Assembly: GCA_028343845.1 (NCBI GenBank)
Contig: JAOLZO010000002.1
Coordinates: 1 to 64,000 of the forward strand
DNA from: Verrucomicrobiota bacterium
Lineage (GTDB): Bacteria > Verrucomicrobiota > Verrucomicrobiia > Opitutales > Seribacteraceae
Direction of reading: 5' to 3'
DNA length: 64,000 nucleotides
Part shown: piece after piece, positions 27,970-38,799 of the stretch
Numbering within the stretch: position 1 is the first letter of the stretch
How the letters are laid out: each line of letters begins with the position of its first letter
Translations under genes and position numbers: made by a program
Notes under the pieces: model-generated
Databases searched by the model: none
What the model saw: only the letters and a program-made list of their open reading frames with translations
Told to the model about the DNA's origin: nothing

Positions 27970-28023
27970 TGCCTATCGGACTATTAGATAATGGGCAATC
28001 ACGCCATGACAAATTTCATATTC

Positions 28024-28043
28024 TTTTTTCGTTGTTGAAAAAA
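28024..28043. promoter_or_regulatory. Inverted repeat in the divergent glucosylglycerate promoter region
   Basis: TTTTTTC-GTTGTT-GAAAAAA is a perfect 7-bp inverted repeat in the 141 bp between the two divergent arms of the cluster. It could be an operator acting on both directions, or a hairpin in a leader. No regulator gene is next to it. Confidence 0.35.
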
Positions 28044-28110
28044 GGGTCCGCTTCCTGCATCAACGCAAAGACGACTTTTCGGACGAATCTTCTTTCGTCG
28101 ATTTTTTCCT

Positions 28111-29367
28111 ATGGCACAAAACATCGGATTTATTTCAACCCGGTTCTCGGGGCAAGATGGGGTTTCTCTCGAGAGCGCCAAGTGGGCCGAGGTGCTTTGG
28201 GAAGACCGGCACGTGAGTTATTGGTACAGTGGTCAGAGCGACCGAGCTCCAGAAATAAGTCATGTCGTGCCGGAAGCGTACTTTGGCTTCCCCGAGAACA
28301 TTTGGATCAATGAACGGATTTGGGGCAAAGGCAGCAGGGACCGGTTCGTAACTGAGAGGATACGCGCGATGGCTGATTACCTCAAAGGCACGATCTATCA
28401 ATTCGTAGATAAGTTCGATATCGATATTCTCATTCCTCAGAACTGTCTTGCCATCCCCATGCATCTCCCTCTCGGCATCGCTCTGACGGAGTTCCTTTCC
28501 GAAACGAGAATGCCGGCCATTGCCCATCATCACGATTTTTTTTGGGAGAGAACTCGTTTTTCCGTCAATTCTGTTCCCGAATACCTGGACATGAGTTTTC
28601 CCCCGAAACTCTCCAATATGAGGGATGTCGTAATCAATCAGGAAGCTCAGGAACAGCTTGCTTTGCGCAAGGGAATATCCTCACTCGTCATTCCGAACGT
28701 TTTTGATTTCGACAACCCGCCCGACTCTTCCGACGAATACGCATCGGACGTCCGTAAAGAACTCGGCCTTGCCGATGATGACTTCTTTATCCTGCAACCG
28801 ACTCGGGTCGTTCCCCGAAAAGGAATCGAGCAAGCGATCAAGTTGGTCAGTTTACTGAAGGATCCGCGATGCAAGCTCGTGATTTCCCACGAAGCGGGAG
28901 ACGAGGGTTATGAGTATTTGGGGATGCTCGAGCAATTGGCCAAGGAAGAGGGCGTTGATATGAGGGTTGTGGCCGACCGGGTTGGCGAAGTGCGCCACCG
29001 AGATTCGGAAGGGAGAAAGGTTTATACTCTTTGGGATCTCTATCTGCATGCCGATTTCGTGACTTATCCGAGCTTATACGAGGGGTTTGGGAATGCCTTG
29101 CTTGAAGCTATTTATTTCCGCAAGCCAGTTTTGATCAATAGGTATTCGATTTTCGTCCGTGACATTGAACCCAAGGGCTTTCGCTTGTTAACCATGGATG
29201 GTTTCGTCACTCCGAGCTTGGCGACCAAGGTTCGGAGAATCCTTGACGATGAAAAACTTCGGGAGGACATCGTGACTCATAATTACGAAGTGGCCCGCCA
29301 TTTTTATTCCTATTCGGTCGTACGAAGCAATCTTCGCGCATTCCTTGCCAGCTTGATGGGGTATTGA
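28111..29367 (+). CDS. GT4-like glycosyltransferase, candidate mannosyl-glucosylglycerate synthase
   Basis: Protein of 418 aa with a GT-B fold. FISTRFSGQDGVSLESAKW is the acceptor-side loop, HHHDFFWERTRF follows at about residue 140, and FILQPTRVVPRKGIEQAI begins the donor domain. VTYPSLYEGFGNALLEA is the GT4 E-x7-E motif. The combination with a GpgS and a glucosylglycerate phosphorylase suggests sugar transfer to (phospho)glucosylglycerate, as in the mannosylglucosylglycerate route of Petrotoga. This is inferred from context. Its stop is followed 3 bp later by the phosphorylase start. It is divergent from the M20-like gene. Confidence 0.68.
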   Translation: MAQNIGFISTRFSGQDGVSLESAKWAEVLWEDRHVSYWYSGQSDRAPEISHVVPEAYFGFPENIWINERIWGKGSRDRFVTERIRAMADYLKGTIYQFVDKFDIDILIPQNCLAIPMHLPLGIALTEFLSETRMPAIAHHHDFFWERTRFSVNSVPEYLDMSFPPKLSNMRDVVINQEAQEQLALRKGISSLVIPNVFDFDNPPDSSDEYASDVRKELGLADDDFFILQPTRVVPRKGIEQAIKLVSLLKDPRCKLVISHEAGDEGYEYLGMLEQLAKEEGVDMRVVADRVGEVRHRDSEGRKVYTLWDLYLHADFVTYPSLYEGFGNALLEAIYFRKPVLINRYSIFVRDIEPKGFRLLTMDGFVTPSLATKVRRILDDEKLREDIVTHNYEVARHFYSYSVVRSNLRAFLASLMGY

Positions 29368-29370
29368 TTG

Positions 29371-31131
29371 ATGAAAATGCAAAGCCAATCCACCTCAATC
29401 AAGCATGTGTCCAGTGCCAAGTTGAAAACGGTTCGCAGGCGGTTCGCTTCCCTTTACGGAATCGAGAGGGCAGATTCGCTTCTAAACCGCTTTTATCATT
29501 TGATCGGACGATATGGGGTCGGTATCCAAAAGAATTCCCCCCCCAAGTCATTGACTCAGCGCGACGCCTTGCTGATCACCTACGCGGATATGGTCTCGGA
29601 TGAAGGGAGGCGACCTCTCGTGGCCCTAAGGGAGTTCTGTACTGCCCGCCTGAAAGGAGCGTTTTCGACGATTCACATTTTGCCTTTCTATCCATGGACT
29701 TCAGACGATGGCTTTTCCGTTGTCGATTATCGGGAGGTAAGCGAAGACTATGGTCGGTGGGATGACGTGGCTCGTCTTTCTGAGGAGTTCGAGCTGATGT
29801 TCGATCTGGTCTTGAATCATTGTTCTGCCAAGAGTCCTTGGTTCAAGGAGTATGTTTCAGGGGTAGAGCCCGGGATGAATTACATAATGGAAGCAGATGA
29901 AAAGGCCGATTTGTCTGCGGTGGTACGCCCTCGTTCAACCCCACTGCTTACGGAGTTTCAGACCCGTGGAGGAGAGAGAAGCGTTTGGACAACCTTCAGT
30001 GCCGATCAAGTCGACTTGGATTGGACCAGTCCCGATCTTCTTTTCGAGTTCTTCGACATCATCATGTTCTACGTCTCCATGGGTTGCAGAATTTTGCGTC
30101 TCGATGCGATCGCCTTTCTTTGGAAGAAAATCGGCACTTCCTGCCTCCATCTTCCCGAGACTCATGAAGTCGTGAAGCTGATCCGAAATATGTTGGAAAT
30201 CGTGGCCCCTGAGGTTTTGATCCTTACCGAGACGAATGTTCCGCATGAGGAAAATATTTCCTATTTTGGAAAAGGGGATGAGGCTCATGCGGTTTATCAA
30301 TTCACTTTGCCGCCCCTTCTTCTTCATGGATTGCTCCGCGGAACGGCCGAGCACCTGTCTTCCTGGGCAAGCCAATTGTCCCCGCCGCCAAAGGGATGTC
30401 ATTTCCTAAACTTTACCGCCAGTCATGACGGAGTCGGTGTCCGTCCGCTGGAAGGCATTTTGCCTAAGCAAGAGATTTTAGACTTGGCGGAGGAGGTCGA
30501 GGGAAAGGGAGGTTTCGTTTCCATGCGCAAGCTCGAGGATGGTTCGGAATCACCTTATGAGCTCAACTCGACCTATTACTCGGCTCTTTCGGATCCAAAG
30601 GACGAAATGCTTGGAGAGGCCCGATTCCTATGCTCTCAATCAGTGGCCTTGTCCATGCGTGGGATTCCCGCCGTGTACTTCCACTCCCTTTGCGCCACCC
30701 CGAATGATTTGTCGGGTGTAAAGAAAACGGGAAGAAACCGGACCATAAATCGAAAGAAATGGGAATTTGCCGAGCTGGAAGAATTGCTTGAACAAAAAGA
30801 AGGGCAAGCGTTAAGGGTGTTCGAGTGGTATACCCGCATATTGAGAAGACGATCTGCCTGTCCAGCCTTCCATCCCGAGGCACCTCAGAAAATTTTGGAT
30901 ATCGGACCTTCTATTTTCGCTTTGGAACGAGCCTCTTTGGACGGTAGCCAAGTTGTCCTGTGCCTATTTAATTTTCAAGGAGAGGAAACCACGGTTCCTG
31001 ATTCGGAACGCATGCGCTTGCTTTTCCCAGCAGGGAAAGCAAGGGATTTGATCAGTGATGGAGAAATTGATCTTCAAGAGGGAGGATTTGCTCTTCGCCC
31101 ATACCAAGCCCTTTGGCTGTCTTCTCATTGA
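29371..31131 (+). CDS. GH13_18 sugar phosphorylase, probably glucosylglycerate phosphorylase
   Basis: Protein of 586 aa of the sucrose-phosphorylase-like subfamily. The catalytic triad is visible: nucleophile Asp245 (LRLDAIAFLWK), acid/base Glu287 (ILTETNVPHEENISYFG) and Asp353 (TASHDGVGVRPLEG). NHCSAKSPWFKEY and DLSAVVRPRSTPLLTEFQ strongly recall E. coli YcjM, a glucosylglycerate phosphorylase, more than sucrose phosphorylase. It should split glucosylglycerate with phosphate to glucose 1-phosphate and glycerate, reversibly. The GpgS and two GT4 genes around it agree. The ATG at 29371 comes directly after an in-frame TTG. Confidence 0.85.
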   Translation: MKMQSQSTSIKHVSSAKLKTVRRRFASLYGIERADSLLNRFYHLIGRYGVGIQKNSPPKSLTQRDALLITYADMVSDEGRRPLVALREFCTARLKGAFSTIHILPFYPWTSDDGFSVVDYREVSEDYGRWDDVARLSEEFELMFDLVLNHCSAKSPWFKEYVSGVEPGMNYIMEADEKADLSAVVRPRSTPLLTEFQTRGGERSVWTTFSADQVDLDWTSPDLLFEFFDIIMFYVSMGCRILRLDAIAFLWKKIGTSCLHLPETHEVVKLIRNMLEIVAPEVLILTETNVPHEENISYFGKGDEAHAVYQFTLPPLLLHGLLRGTAEHLSSWASQLSPPPKGCHFLNFTASHDGVGVRPLEGILPKQEILDLAEEVEGKGGFVSMRKLEDGSESPYELNSTYYSALSDPKDEMLGEARFLCSQSVALSMRGIPAVYFHSLCATPNDLSGVKKTGRNRTINRKKWEFAELEELLEQKEGQALRVFEWYTRILRRRSACPAFHPEAPQKILDIGPSIFALERASLDGSQVVLCLFNFQGEETTVPDSERMRLLFPAGKARDLISDGEIDLQEGGFALRPYQALWLSSH

Positions 31132-31871
31132 ACTTACTCTTGCTGGATTCAAAGTTTAAGACCGTTTCTTTGGCCAAAGATGACCCCCGGGCCGTTCATC
31201 TGCGAACTGTCTTGGGCGTGCAGACCGGTGACGAAATAGACTTGGCGGTAAAAAACGGACCAAGAGGGAAGGGAAGAGTTTCCCTGCTTCCGGACCAGCG
31301 AATCGATCTTTCCCTGCGGTGGGCGGACGACCATCCGTGCGATCTTTTCCCGATCCACCTGATTGTTGGTTTTGCCCGCCCTCAGACCTGTAGGAAAATT
31401 TTGGAGCAGGCATCTGCTTTGGGGGTCGAAAGAATGACTTTCTTTCAAGCCGAAAAAGGAGAGCCTTCTTATGCAAAGAGTCGTTTATGGAAAACGAACG
31501 AGTGGAAGGACAAGATTGACCAGGGCGTGGAGCAAGCTTTTGCAAGCTTTGTTCCTGTCTGCGCTTTTCAGAACAATCTTGCCCGGGCGTTGGGGGACGC
31601 TCAAAGGGGGGAGGCAATTAAGTTGGCACTAGACAATTACGAGGCAGCCCAACCCTTGTCAAACGAGGGCATCGACGGAAGATCGCCGATCCTTTTGGCC
31701 TTGGGACCGGAGCGCGGATGGTCGGCGGACGAGCGGTTGCTTCTTCGCGCTCAAGGCTTCGAACTGCGTCATTTGGGCGATCGGGTCCTGCGTTTGGAAA
31801 CTGCAGTCGTCGCGTCTCTGGGGCTCTTGTTGTCAGGCTATTGGAAGGACTCCGGTTGTGAGAGCTTGTAA
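31128..31871 (+). CDS. RsmE-like SPOUT methyltransferase, divergent paralogue
   Basis: Protein of about 247 aa from a TTG whose last two bases overlap the TGA of the phosphorylase gene; another TTG lies 15 bp upstream. The SPOUT-knot end reads LALGPERGWSADERLLL and HLGDRVLRLETAVVA, matching RsmE except that GPEGGW has become GPERGW. RsmE methylates U1498 of 16S rRNA at N3. A closer RsmE match lies at 32519, so this copy may have another target. Its 3' end overlaps the convergent rsmD by 34 bp. Confidence 0.75.
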   Translation: MNLLLLDSKFKTVSLAKDDPRAVHLRTVLGVQTGDEIDLAVKNGPRGKGRVSLLPDQRIDLSLRWADDHPCDLFPIHLIVGFARPQTCRKILEQASALGVERMTFFQAEKGEPSYAKSRLWKTNEWKDKIDQGVEQAFASFVPVCAFQNNLARALGDAQRGEAIKLALDNYEAAQPLSNEGIDGRSPILLALGPERGWSADERLLLRAQGFELRHLGDRVLRLETAVVASLGLLLSGYWKDSGCESL

Positions 31872-32422
31872 AACCGATAGGAGGGGGATCCTCTTTTCTC
31901 TTTTCCAAGCGTCTTGATCAGAGACCATCCGGGGAAGTCTTTCATCTCTTCGGGAGGGGATTCATGAACCAGCAGTGAATCCGTTCCTACCAAGTTTCTT
32001 GACTTGAGCAATTCAAGGACGATTGAGCCCAATTGTGTGAATTCGCTATAGGGCGGATCGAGAAAAACAAGATCAAAGGTGTCATCGCAATGCCTGAGGA
32101 ATTCGATGACGTCTCTGTTTTCAAGGCACCCTGCGTACGGAGTTAGTTTTGCGCTCTTGGCGGTGTTGGCAAGGTTCAGTTTGAGGTCACGGAAGACCTT
32201 CCGGTCCGCTTCGACGAAGGTAGCGCTTCTTGCCCCGCGGCTCAAGGCTTCCAGCCCATATGAACCAGTTCCCGCAAAAAGATCGAGGATCGACTTCTCC
32301 TGAATGAAGTGGCCTAAAGATGAAAAAAGCCGTTCGCGATTCGCATCAGTGGCAGGTCGAAGCTTGTTAGTCTTCGTAACCCGTAGGGGAATGCCCTTTG
32401 CCAACCCTCCGTTAATTCGCAT
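31838..32422 (-). CDS. rsmD: RsmD, 16S rRNA (guanine-N2)-methyltransferase
   Basis: Protein of 194 aa. It starts MRINGGLAKGIPLRV. It has the SAM loop ILDLFAGTGSYGLEALSRGA and the catalytic DLVFLDPPYSEF (DPPY). RsmD methylates G966 of 16S rRNA. It lies between two RsmE-type genes on the other strand and overlaps the 3' end of the first by 34 bp. The 96 bp to the second rsmE start is a divergent promoter region. Confidence 0.93.
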   Translation of the reverse strand: MRINGGLAKGIPLRVTKTNKLRPATDANRERLFSSLGHFIQEKSILDLFAGTGSYGLEALSRGARSATFVEADRKVFRDLKLNLANTAKSAKLTPYAGCLENRDVIEFLRHCDDTFDLVFLDPPYSEFTQLGSIVLELLKSRNLVGTDSLLVHESPPEEMKDFPGWSLIKTLGKEKRGSPSYRFYKLSQPESFQ

Positions 32423-32518
32423 TTTTGAATGAGTTTGATAAGAATCTCCCGTTCATTAAGAATCCCATAGATCTTGTGCGGATTGCCAAGCAAGCATGTT
32501 TTTTCATAGAGTAATAGA

Positions 32519-33250
32519 ATGACACGTAAAATCAGGGCCTTTTCATCCCTACAACTCTCGGAGGGTAATGACGAATTGATTTTGGACGAGGATGAAAGTC
32601 ATCATCTTGGCAAGGTATTGCGGGTGAAGGTTGGTTCCGTAGTTGAGGTTCTTGATGGCATGGGTACCTTTGCGGATGCTGAAATTGCGCAACTCGATCG
32701 ACGGGCGACCCAAGTCAAGATTCTTGGAAGAAAATCACTTCCTGCTCCAAATCCATTCTTTCGGATTGCTTTGGCAATGACTAAAGCCAACCGGTGGGAG
32801 GAAATGATACGACCCTTGACCGAGATGGGGGTTGGTCGGATTACTCCGATCCTTACCGAACGATCCGAAGCAAAAATCTCCTCCGAGAAGGAGGTGAACA
32901 AGCTTGCGAAGTGGAGGAAACTTGCAATCGAGGCTTGCAAGCAATCGGGGAATCCATGGTTGCCGGTCATCGACCACCCCATTGGTTTTCGTGAATTGTT
33001 GCAGGAAAAGGAAAGCGACCGCTTTATGGCTAGTTTGAGAGCTCAGTCAGTGAAGCCTTTGGTCGAGAATGACCGGAAGGCAGAAAGGGTTCTTTTGATA
33101 ATCGGACCCGAAGGCGGATGGACTGTCGCGGAGGAGGATTTTGCCCTTGAGCATGGAGTGACTTTGTTTTCCCTCGGGCCAAACGTTTTGAGGACCGAGA
33201 CTGCTTCTTTGTGTGCTTTGGCAGTTGCGCGCGTTGGTTTCCTCGACTAG
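32519..33250 (+). CDS. rsmE: RsmE, 16S rRNA (uracil1498-N3)-methyltransferase
   Basis: Protein of 243 aa. The N-terminal PUA-like part includes DESHHLGKVLRVKVGSVVEV, and the SPOUT domain has ALAMTKANRWEEMIRPLTEMGV, IEACKQSGNPWLP and IGPEGGWTVAEEDFA with LGPNVLRTETA. All are canonical for RsmE. It is the more orthodox of two RsmE-type proteins in this window. The next gene starts 13 bp after its stop. Confidence 0.92.
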   Translation: MTRKIRAFSSLQLSEGNDELILDEDESHHLGKVLRVKVGSVVEVLDGMGTFADAEIAQLDRRATQVKILGRKSLPAPNPFFRIALAMTKANRWEEMIRPLTEMGVGRITPILTERSEAKISSEKEVNKLAKWRKLAIEACKQSGNPWLPVIDHPIGFRELLQEKESDRFMASLRAQSVKPLVENDRKAERVLLIIGPEGGWTVAEEDFALEHGVTLFSLGPNVLRTETASLCALAVARVGFLD

Positions 33251-33263
33251 GATTATACTCACA

Positions 33264-34700
33264 ATGTCGGAAGAGTTATCGGGAGAACAAAAGCTGAGGA
33301 TCGTGCTGGAATCGATCATTCGCAACGTGCCCAAGGACGAACAATGCCAGAAGTACGAAATTTCCGAAGAGGAATACCAAGGATGGCATGATCATTTGAT
33401 AACAAACGGTGGAAAGATCTTCGATCCGGATTTCGGCAGTGTCAGAACCCGGGTCAAGAGAGTCCGGAAGATGAGCGCCCTTTCCAGGTTTTTTCTGATT
33501 CTAAGCGTTCTGGGCAATTTGGCTTGTATTGTCATTCTTTCGGTCAAGTTGATTAGGGATTCCGGGACAGATGGTCCTCCGGTGGATGCTTCGGAGTCCC
33601 CCTTGAATTCCTCAACCGATTCTCCCCTTCATTCCGGGCAAGCTCCTCCTGATGATCCTCAAGCCAACGCGGTGGTTGCCGTTGAGAGTCCCCTCGCTCC
33701 AACTGCCGGGACCGATCCCGTTCAGCCTCCACCGCCCAGGGGCGATTTGGATAAGTTGCTTGCCAAGCCCTTCCCTCTGCCTCGCCCCGAGACTTTGCCT
33801 CCCGTCGCCCTTCCCGAGCCAGAAAGGGTGGTTTCCTTGATGGGCAAGGATTACAAGGGGAAGCACGTAGTTTATCTTTTGGACGTCGGTTCATACGTTT
33901 TGAAGGGAGAGGGGGCGGATGAACTTTTCGAGGGCATGAAATCGGAGGTTCTTTCCTCCATCGCCAACCTTTCACCCAATTCATATTTCAATATGGTTCT
34001 TTTTTGGAATTTGAGGGAAGCTTCGGCTTTGGGTAAAACGATTCTTCGAGCCAATCAAGAGAACAAGAAATATGCTATAGACTGGATTTCGGGATTGGGC
34101 AAAAAGGTCGAGGAGCTCAAGGAGAATCGCAGCCAATATCACCCGAAGGAATTACTATATGCCAAGCCTTTGCCTGGAATCGTTGGGTATTGGTACGGTC
34201 TGAGCACGGCGATCAGCTTTGATCCCGATTTGGTTTTTGTCTTTGCCGGAAATTTGCCTTCCTTCAGCTTGACTGAAGTTCCTCAGTCTCACTTCAAAGA
34301 GCTTGGCATGGAAGCGAAGCAGTTGTCCCGCACGAGGATGAAAGGGGGAGGAGCGGCTGTGAGTGACTTGATCAAGCTTACGGCCCGCAAATGGCTGATT
34401 TCAATGGAACCGGCTTCAGCACTTCCCTCCGAAGACGAGGCGATTGACGAGGTAGCCCTTAAGAGACTCGGGTTTCTCGATGGAAATTTCTCAATGTCTC
34501 AAATGATTGATCTTCCTTGGGGGAAATCTTTCGAACATTTTCTTTCAAGCTTGGAAATCGGCTTTGACCGGGTTCCTCGTGTTCATACGTTTGTGTGCCT
34601 CCCATCCCACGTTACTTGGCCTCGGAACCTTACTAATTCCGTTCGTGAATTTTCGGAGAGCTCTCAGGGTAGCTTTAGCCTCAACCCGAAATTCCCGTAA
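33264..34700 (+). CDS. Unknown protein: transposase-type HTH, one TM helix, VWA-like domain
   Basis: Protein of 478 aa. Residues 8-55 (QKLRIVLESIIRNVPKDEQC, then YEISEEEYQGWHDHLI) resemble the helix-turn-helix of IS3-type OrfA transposases. A single membrane helix follows at about 80-100 (FFLILSVLGNLACIVILSV), then a Pro/Ser-rich linker to about residue 190. The C-terminal half begins KHVVYLLDVGSYVL and has SPNSYFNMVLFWN and DPDLVFVFAGN, which look like a von Willebrand A fold with a degenerate metal site (DVGSY in place of DxSxS). It lies between rsmE and the DsbD-like gene. Function unknown. Confidence 0.6.
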   Translation: MSEELSGEQKLRIVLESIIRNVPKDEQCQKYEISEEEYQGWHDHLITNGGKIFDPDFGSVRTRVKRVRKMSALSRFFLILSVLGNLACIVILSVKLIRDSGTDGPPVDASESPLNSSTDSPLHSGQAPPDDPQANAVVAVESPLAPTAGTDPVQPPPPRGDLDKLLAKPFPLPRPETLPPVALPEPERVVSLMGKDYKGKHVVYLLDVGSYVLKGEGADELFEGMKSEVLSSIANLSPNSYFNMVLFWNLREASALGKTILRANQENKKYAIDWISGLGKKVEELKENRSQYHPKELLYAKPLPGIVGYWYGLSTAISFDPDLVFVFAGNLPSFSLTEVPQSHFKELGMEAKQLSRTRMKGGGAAVSDLIKLTARKWLISMEPASALPSEDEAIDEVALKRLGFLDGNFSMSQMIDLPWGKSFEHFLSSLEIGFDRVPRVHTFVCLPSHVTWPRNLTNSVREFSESSQGSFSLNPKFP

Positions 34701-34715
34701 TAGAAATTTTCATCG

Positions 34716-36872
34716 ATGAAGTTCAAGCTCTCTCTTTTGGGACTGATCATTCCTTTTCTATTCGGTCTTGTTCAACTGACGTCGGGGCAAGACCCTGACG
34801 AGTTGATTAGCACCCGGCTTTTTTCAGATGCCAGCGAGATCAAGCCGGGTGATTCGATTTGGTTAGGGGTCGAGATCGATGTCGAGGAGGGTTGGCATGT
34901 CTATTGGAGGACCGCAGGAGATACGGGTTTCCCAACGGAAGTGGAATGGATGGTTGATGATGGAGTTCAGATCGCTCCGGCACTTTACCCAGCCCCTTAT
35001 TTTTACGAGTACCAAGGCTCCGCCAGTTATGCGTATAAAGGGAAAATCTTATTGCTTTCCCGCCTTACTCTTCCTGCGGACGGCTCTTCCTTGCCTTCGA
35101 ATATTACCATCCAGGGTGAGCTTTCAGCCCTTGTTTGCAATGAATCGAACTGTTTGCCATATAAAAAGGAAATCAATTTGGAACTTCCTGTTGGAGAAAA
35201 AACCGAGCTTGTCCCTTCCCGCGTCCAAGAGATTTCCGAATCCCTGAATTCCCTTCCGGTTCATCCTTCGGAGGGCGTGAGAATTTCCGGCATTGTCAAA
35301 GGCGATGCCATTGGGATTGAAGTTCAGAGTCCGGATTTGGAAAAACTCGCTGAAGAGGGTTTTGATTTCTTTGCCGAAGGGGATTTTTTCGATCACGCTT
35401 TTCGCCCAAAATTTAAGAAGCATGCTGATGGACTTCTGATCGTAACCCTTAAGAGGTCTGATTCCAGTGATGGGGTATCCGAATCGGTTGGCGGGGTCTT
35501 GGCTCATCCTGACTTTGAACGGGCATGGTCGATGAACCTGCAAGTCGAACAGGCGATCTATGGAAAAGCGAGTGAGACATTGAAGCCTTCTTCCCTCAGC
35601 GTTACGCAAGATCCCGAAAGTCCCGCAGCGTCAGAAAGCGGACTGCCTTTTCTTTGGACGCTTCTGGGCATGGTTTTGGTCGCCTTTGCCGTTTGGGTTT
35701 ACGGGAAGACCAACCAACCGGTCAACTCTTCTTCCCAAAAAACAAGAGGCCGGGTGTTAACCTTGGTTTTTCTTGGTGCAGGTGTCTGGCTAGGCTATCC
35801 AAAGGATAAGCATGATAGCGGATTGACTTGGGAGACATGGTCACCCGAAAGGCAGGAGTCTCTTCTCGCGGAGGGTACGGGCGTTTACGTCGATTACACG
35901 GCAAAATGGTGTCAGTCCTGCCAGTTCAACAAGCGCATATACGAGTCCGAGGAAGTGATCGCTCAATTCGAAAAATTGGGCATCGTTCCTCTGCGGGCTG
36001 ATTGGACAAAGGAGGGACCAACGATACTCGAGTCGCTCGAGTCCTACGGTCGCAAAGGGGTGCCCCTTAACGTTTATTATCCGCCGGCCGAACAAGGGGA
36101 GGAACCCCAACCCATTCTCTTTAGCGAAGTTTTGACAGAGAATTCCGTCCTGACCGTGCTAAAAACAGGCAAGCCATATAGGGCTTCGGAATCGGGTGGC
36201 TTTCCGAGCATCCTCGGCTTTGCATTCCTCGGCGGGCTGATTCTCAACTTAATGCCCTGCGTATTTCCCGTACTTGGTTTGAAGATCATGTCCTTCGTCA
36301 AGCAAGCCGGTGAGGAGAAAAGCAAGATTTCTCGGCACGGGTTCATCTTTACCACTGGCGTGGTGCTCTCCTTTTGGTCATTGGTCGGAGTCCTCTTCGC
36401 ATTGAGGGAGACATTGGGGGAAGACTTGGGTTGGGGGTTTCAGCTCCAGGAACCGGCCTTCGTCTTTATCTTGGCTGTCTTTCTGCTCATCTTTGCCATG
36501 AGCTTGAGCGGGGTTTTTGAAATCGGGCTATCGATGATCGGTGTTGGCTCGAAACTTTCCCAGAAATCAGGCTATGCCGGATCCTTTTTCTCCGGCGTTC
36601 TTGCCACCGTGGTGGCCACCCCTTGCATGGCTCCTTTTCTAGGAGTTGCGGTAGGGGCCGCCCTTACGATGGACATGCTTCCGGCCTTTGCCATTTTCAC
36701 GAGCGTCGCGATCGGTCTATCCTTTCCCTATTTGCTTCTCTCCGTATTTCCCGGCTGGATAAGCAAGTTACCCAAGCCCGGGGCATGGATGGACACCTTT
36801 AAGCAGGCAATGGCCTTTCCATTGTATGCAACCGTAGTTTGGCTGCTTTGGACCTTTGCGAGCTTGCTCTAA
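34716..36872 (+). CDS. DsbD/ScsB-like thiol-disulfide transporter with rearranged domains
   Basis: Protein of 718 aa. Signal peptide at residues 1-24. A DsbD N-terminal-like beta domain comes next, with GWHVYWRTAGDTGFPTEVEW and a Cys pair context (CNESNCLPYKKEI). A TM helix near 305-325 follows, then a thioredoxin domain with WCQSC near residue 399. The DsbD membrane domain comes last, with LMPCVFPVLGLKI near 512 and VVATPCMAPFLGVAVG near 635. Related ScsB proteins have the thioredoxin domain at the C-terminus; here it precedes the membrane domain, and the protein stops right after AMAFPLYATVVWLLW. Role: passing reducing power across the membrane to envelope proteins. Confidence 0.82.
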   Translation: MKFKLSLLGLIIPFLFGLVQLTSGQDPDELISTRLFSDASEIKPGDSIWLGVEIDVEEGWHVYWRTAGDTGFPTEVEWMVDDGVQIAPALYPAPYFYEYQGSASYAYKGKILLLSRLTLPADGSSLPSNITIQGELSALVCNESNCLPYKKEINLELPVGEKTELVPSRVQEISESLNSLPVHPSEGVRISGIVKGDAIGIEVQSPDLEKLAEEGFDFFAEGDFFDHAFRPKFKKHADGLLIVTLKRSDSSDGVSESVGGVLAHPDFERAWSMNLQVEQAIYGKASETLKPSSLSVTQDPESPAASESGLPFLWTLLGMVLVAFAVWVYGKTNQPVNSSSQKTRGRVLTLVFLGAGVWLGYPKDKHDSGLTWETWSPERQESLLAEGTGVYVDYTAKWCQSCQFNKRIYESEEVIAQFEKLGIVPLRADWTKEGPTILESLESYGRKGVPLNVYYPPAEQGEEPQPILFSEVLTENSVLTVLKTGKPYRASESGGFPSILGFAFLGGLILNLMPCVFPVLGLKIMSFVKQAGEEKSKISRHGFIFTTGVVLSFWSLVGVLFALRETLGEDLGWGFQLQEPAFVFILAVFLLIFAMSLSGVFEIGLSMIGVGSKLSQKSGYAGSFFSGVLATVVATPCMAPFLGVAVGAALTMDMLPAFAIFTSVAIGLSFPYLLLSVFPGWISKLPKPGAWMDTFKQAMAFPLYATVVWLLWTFASLL

Positions 36873-36923
36873 AGGCGCTATCTGCAAAGAAAAGCCTGAG
36901 ACGAAAAATAGGTTGAAGGGAGA

Positions 36924-38743
<1,820 letters not shown>

Positions 38744-38799
38744 GATCTAGGTTGTGAGTTGATATGATAAGATGCAAATTTTGTCATCACGTTACTGTA

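Noticed and set aside
24333-31131. Solute cluster considered as a mobile island
   Set aside because: No integrase, transposase, flanking repeat or tRNA is seen, and base composition is similar to the surroundings.
33264-33430. Transposase-like N-terminus as remnant of an insertion sequence
   Set aside because: The frame continues without break into the membrane helix and C-terminal domain, and no terminal inverted repeats or other transposase parts are seen.
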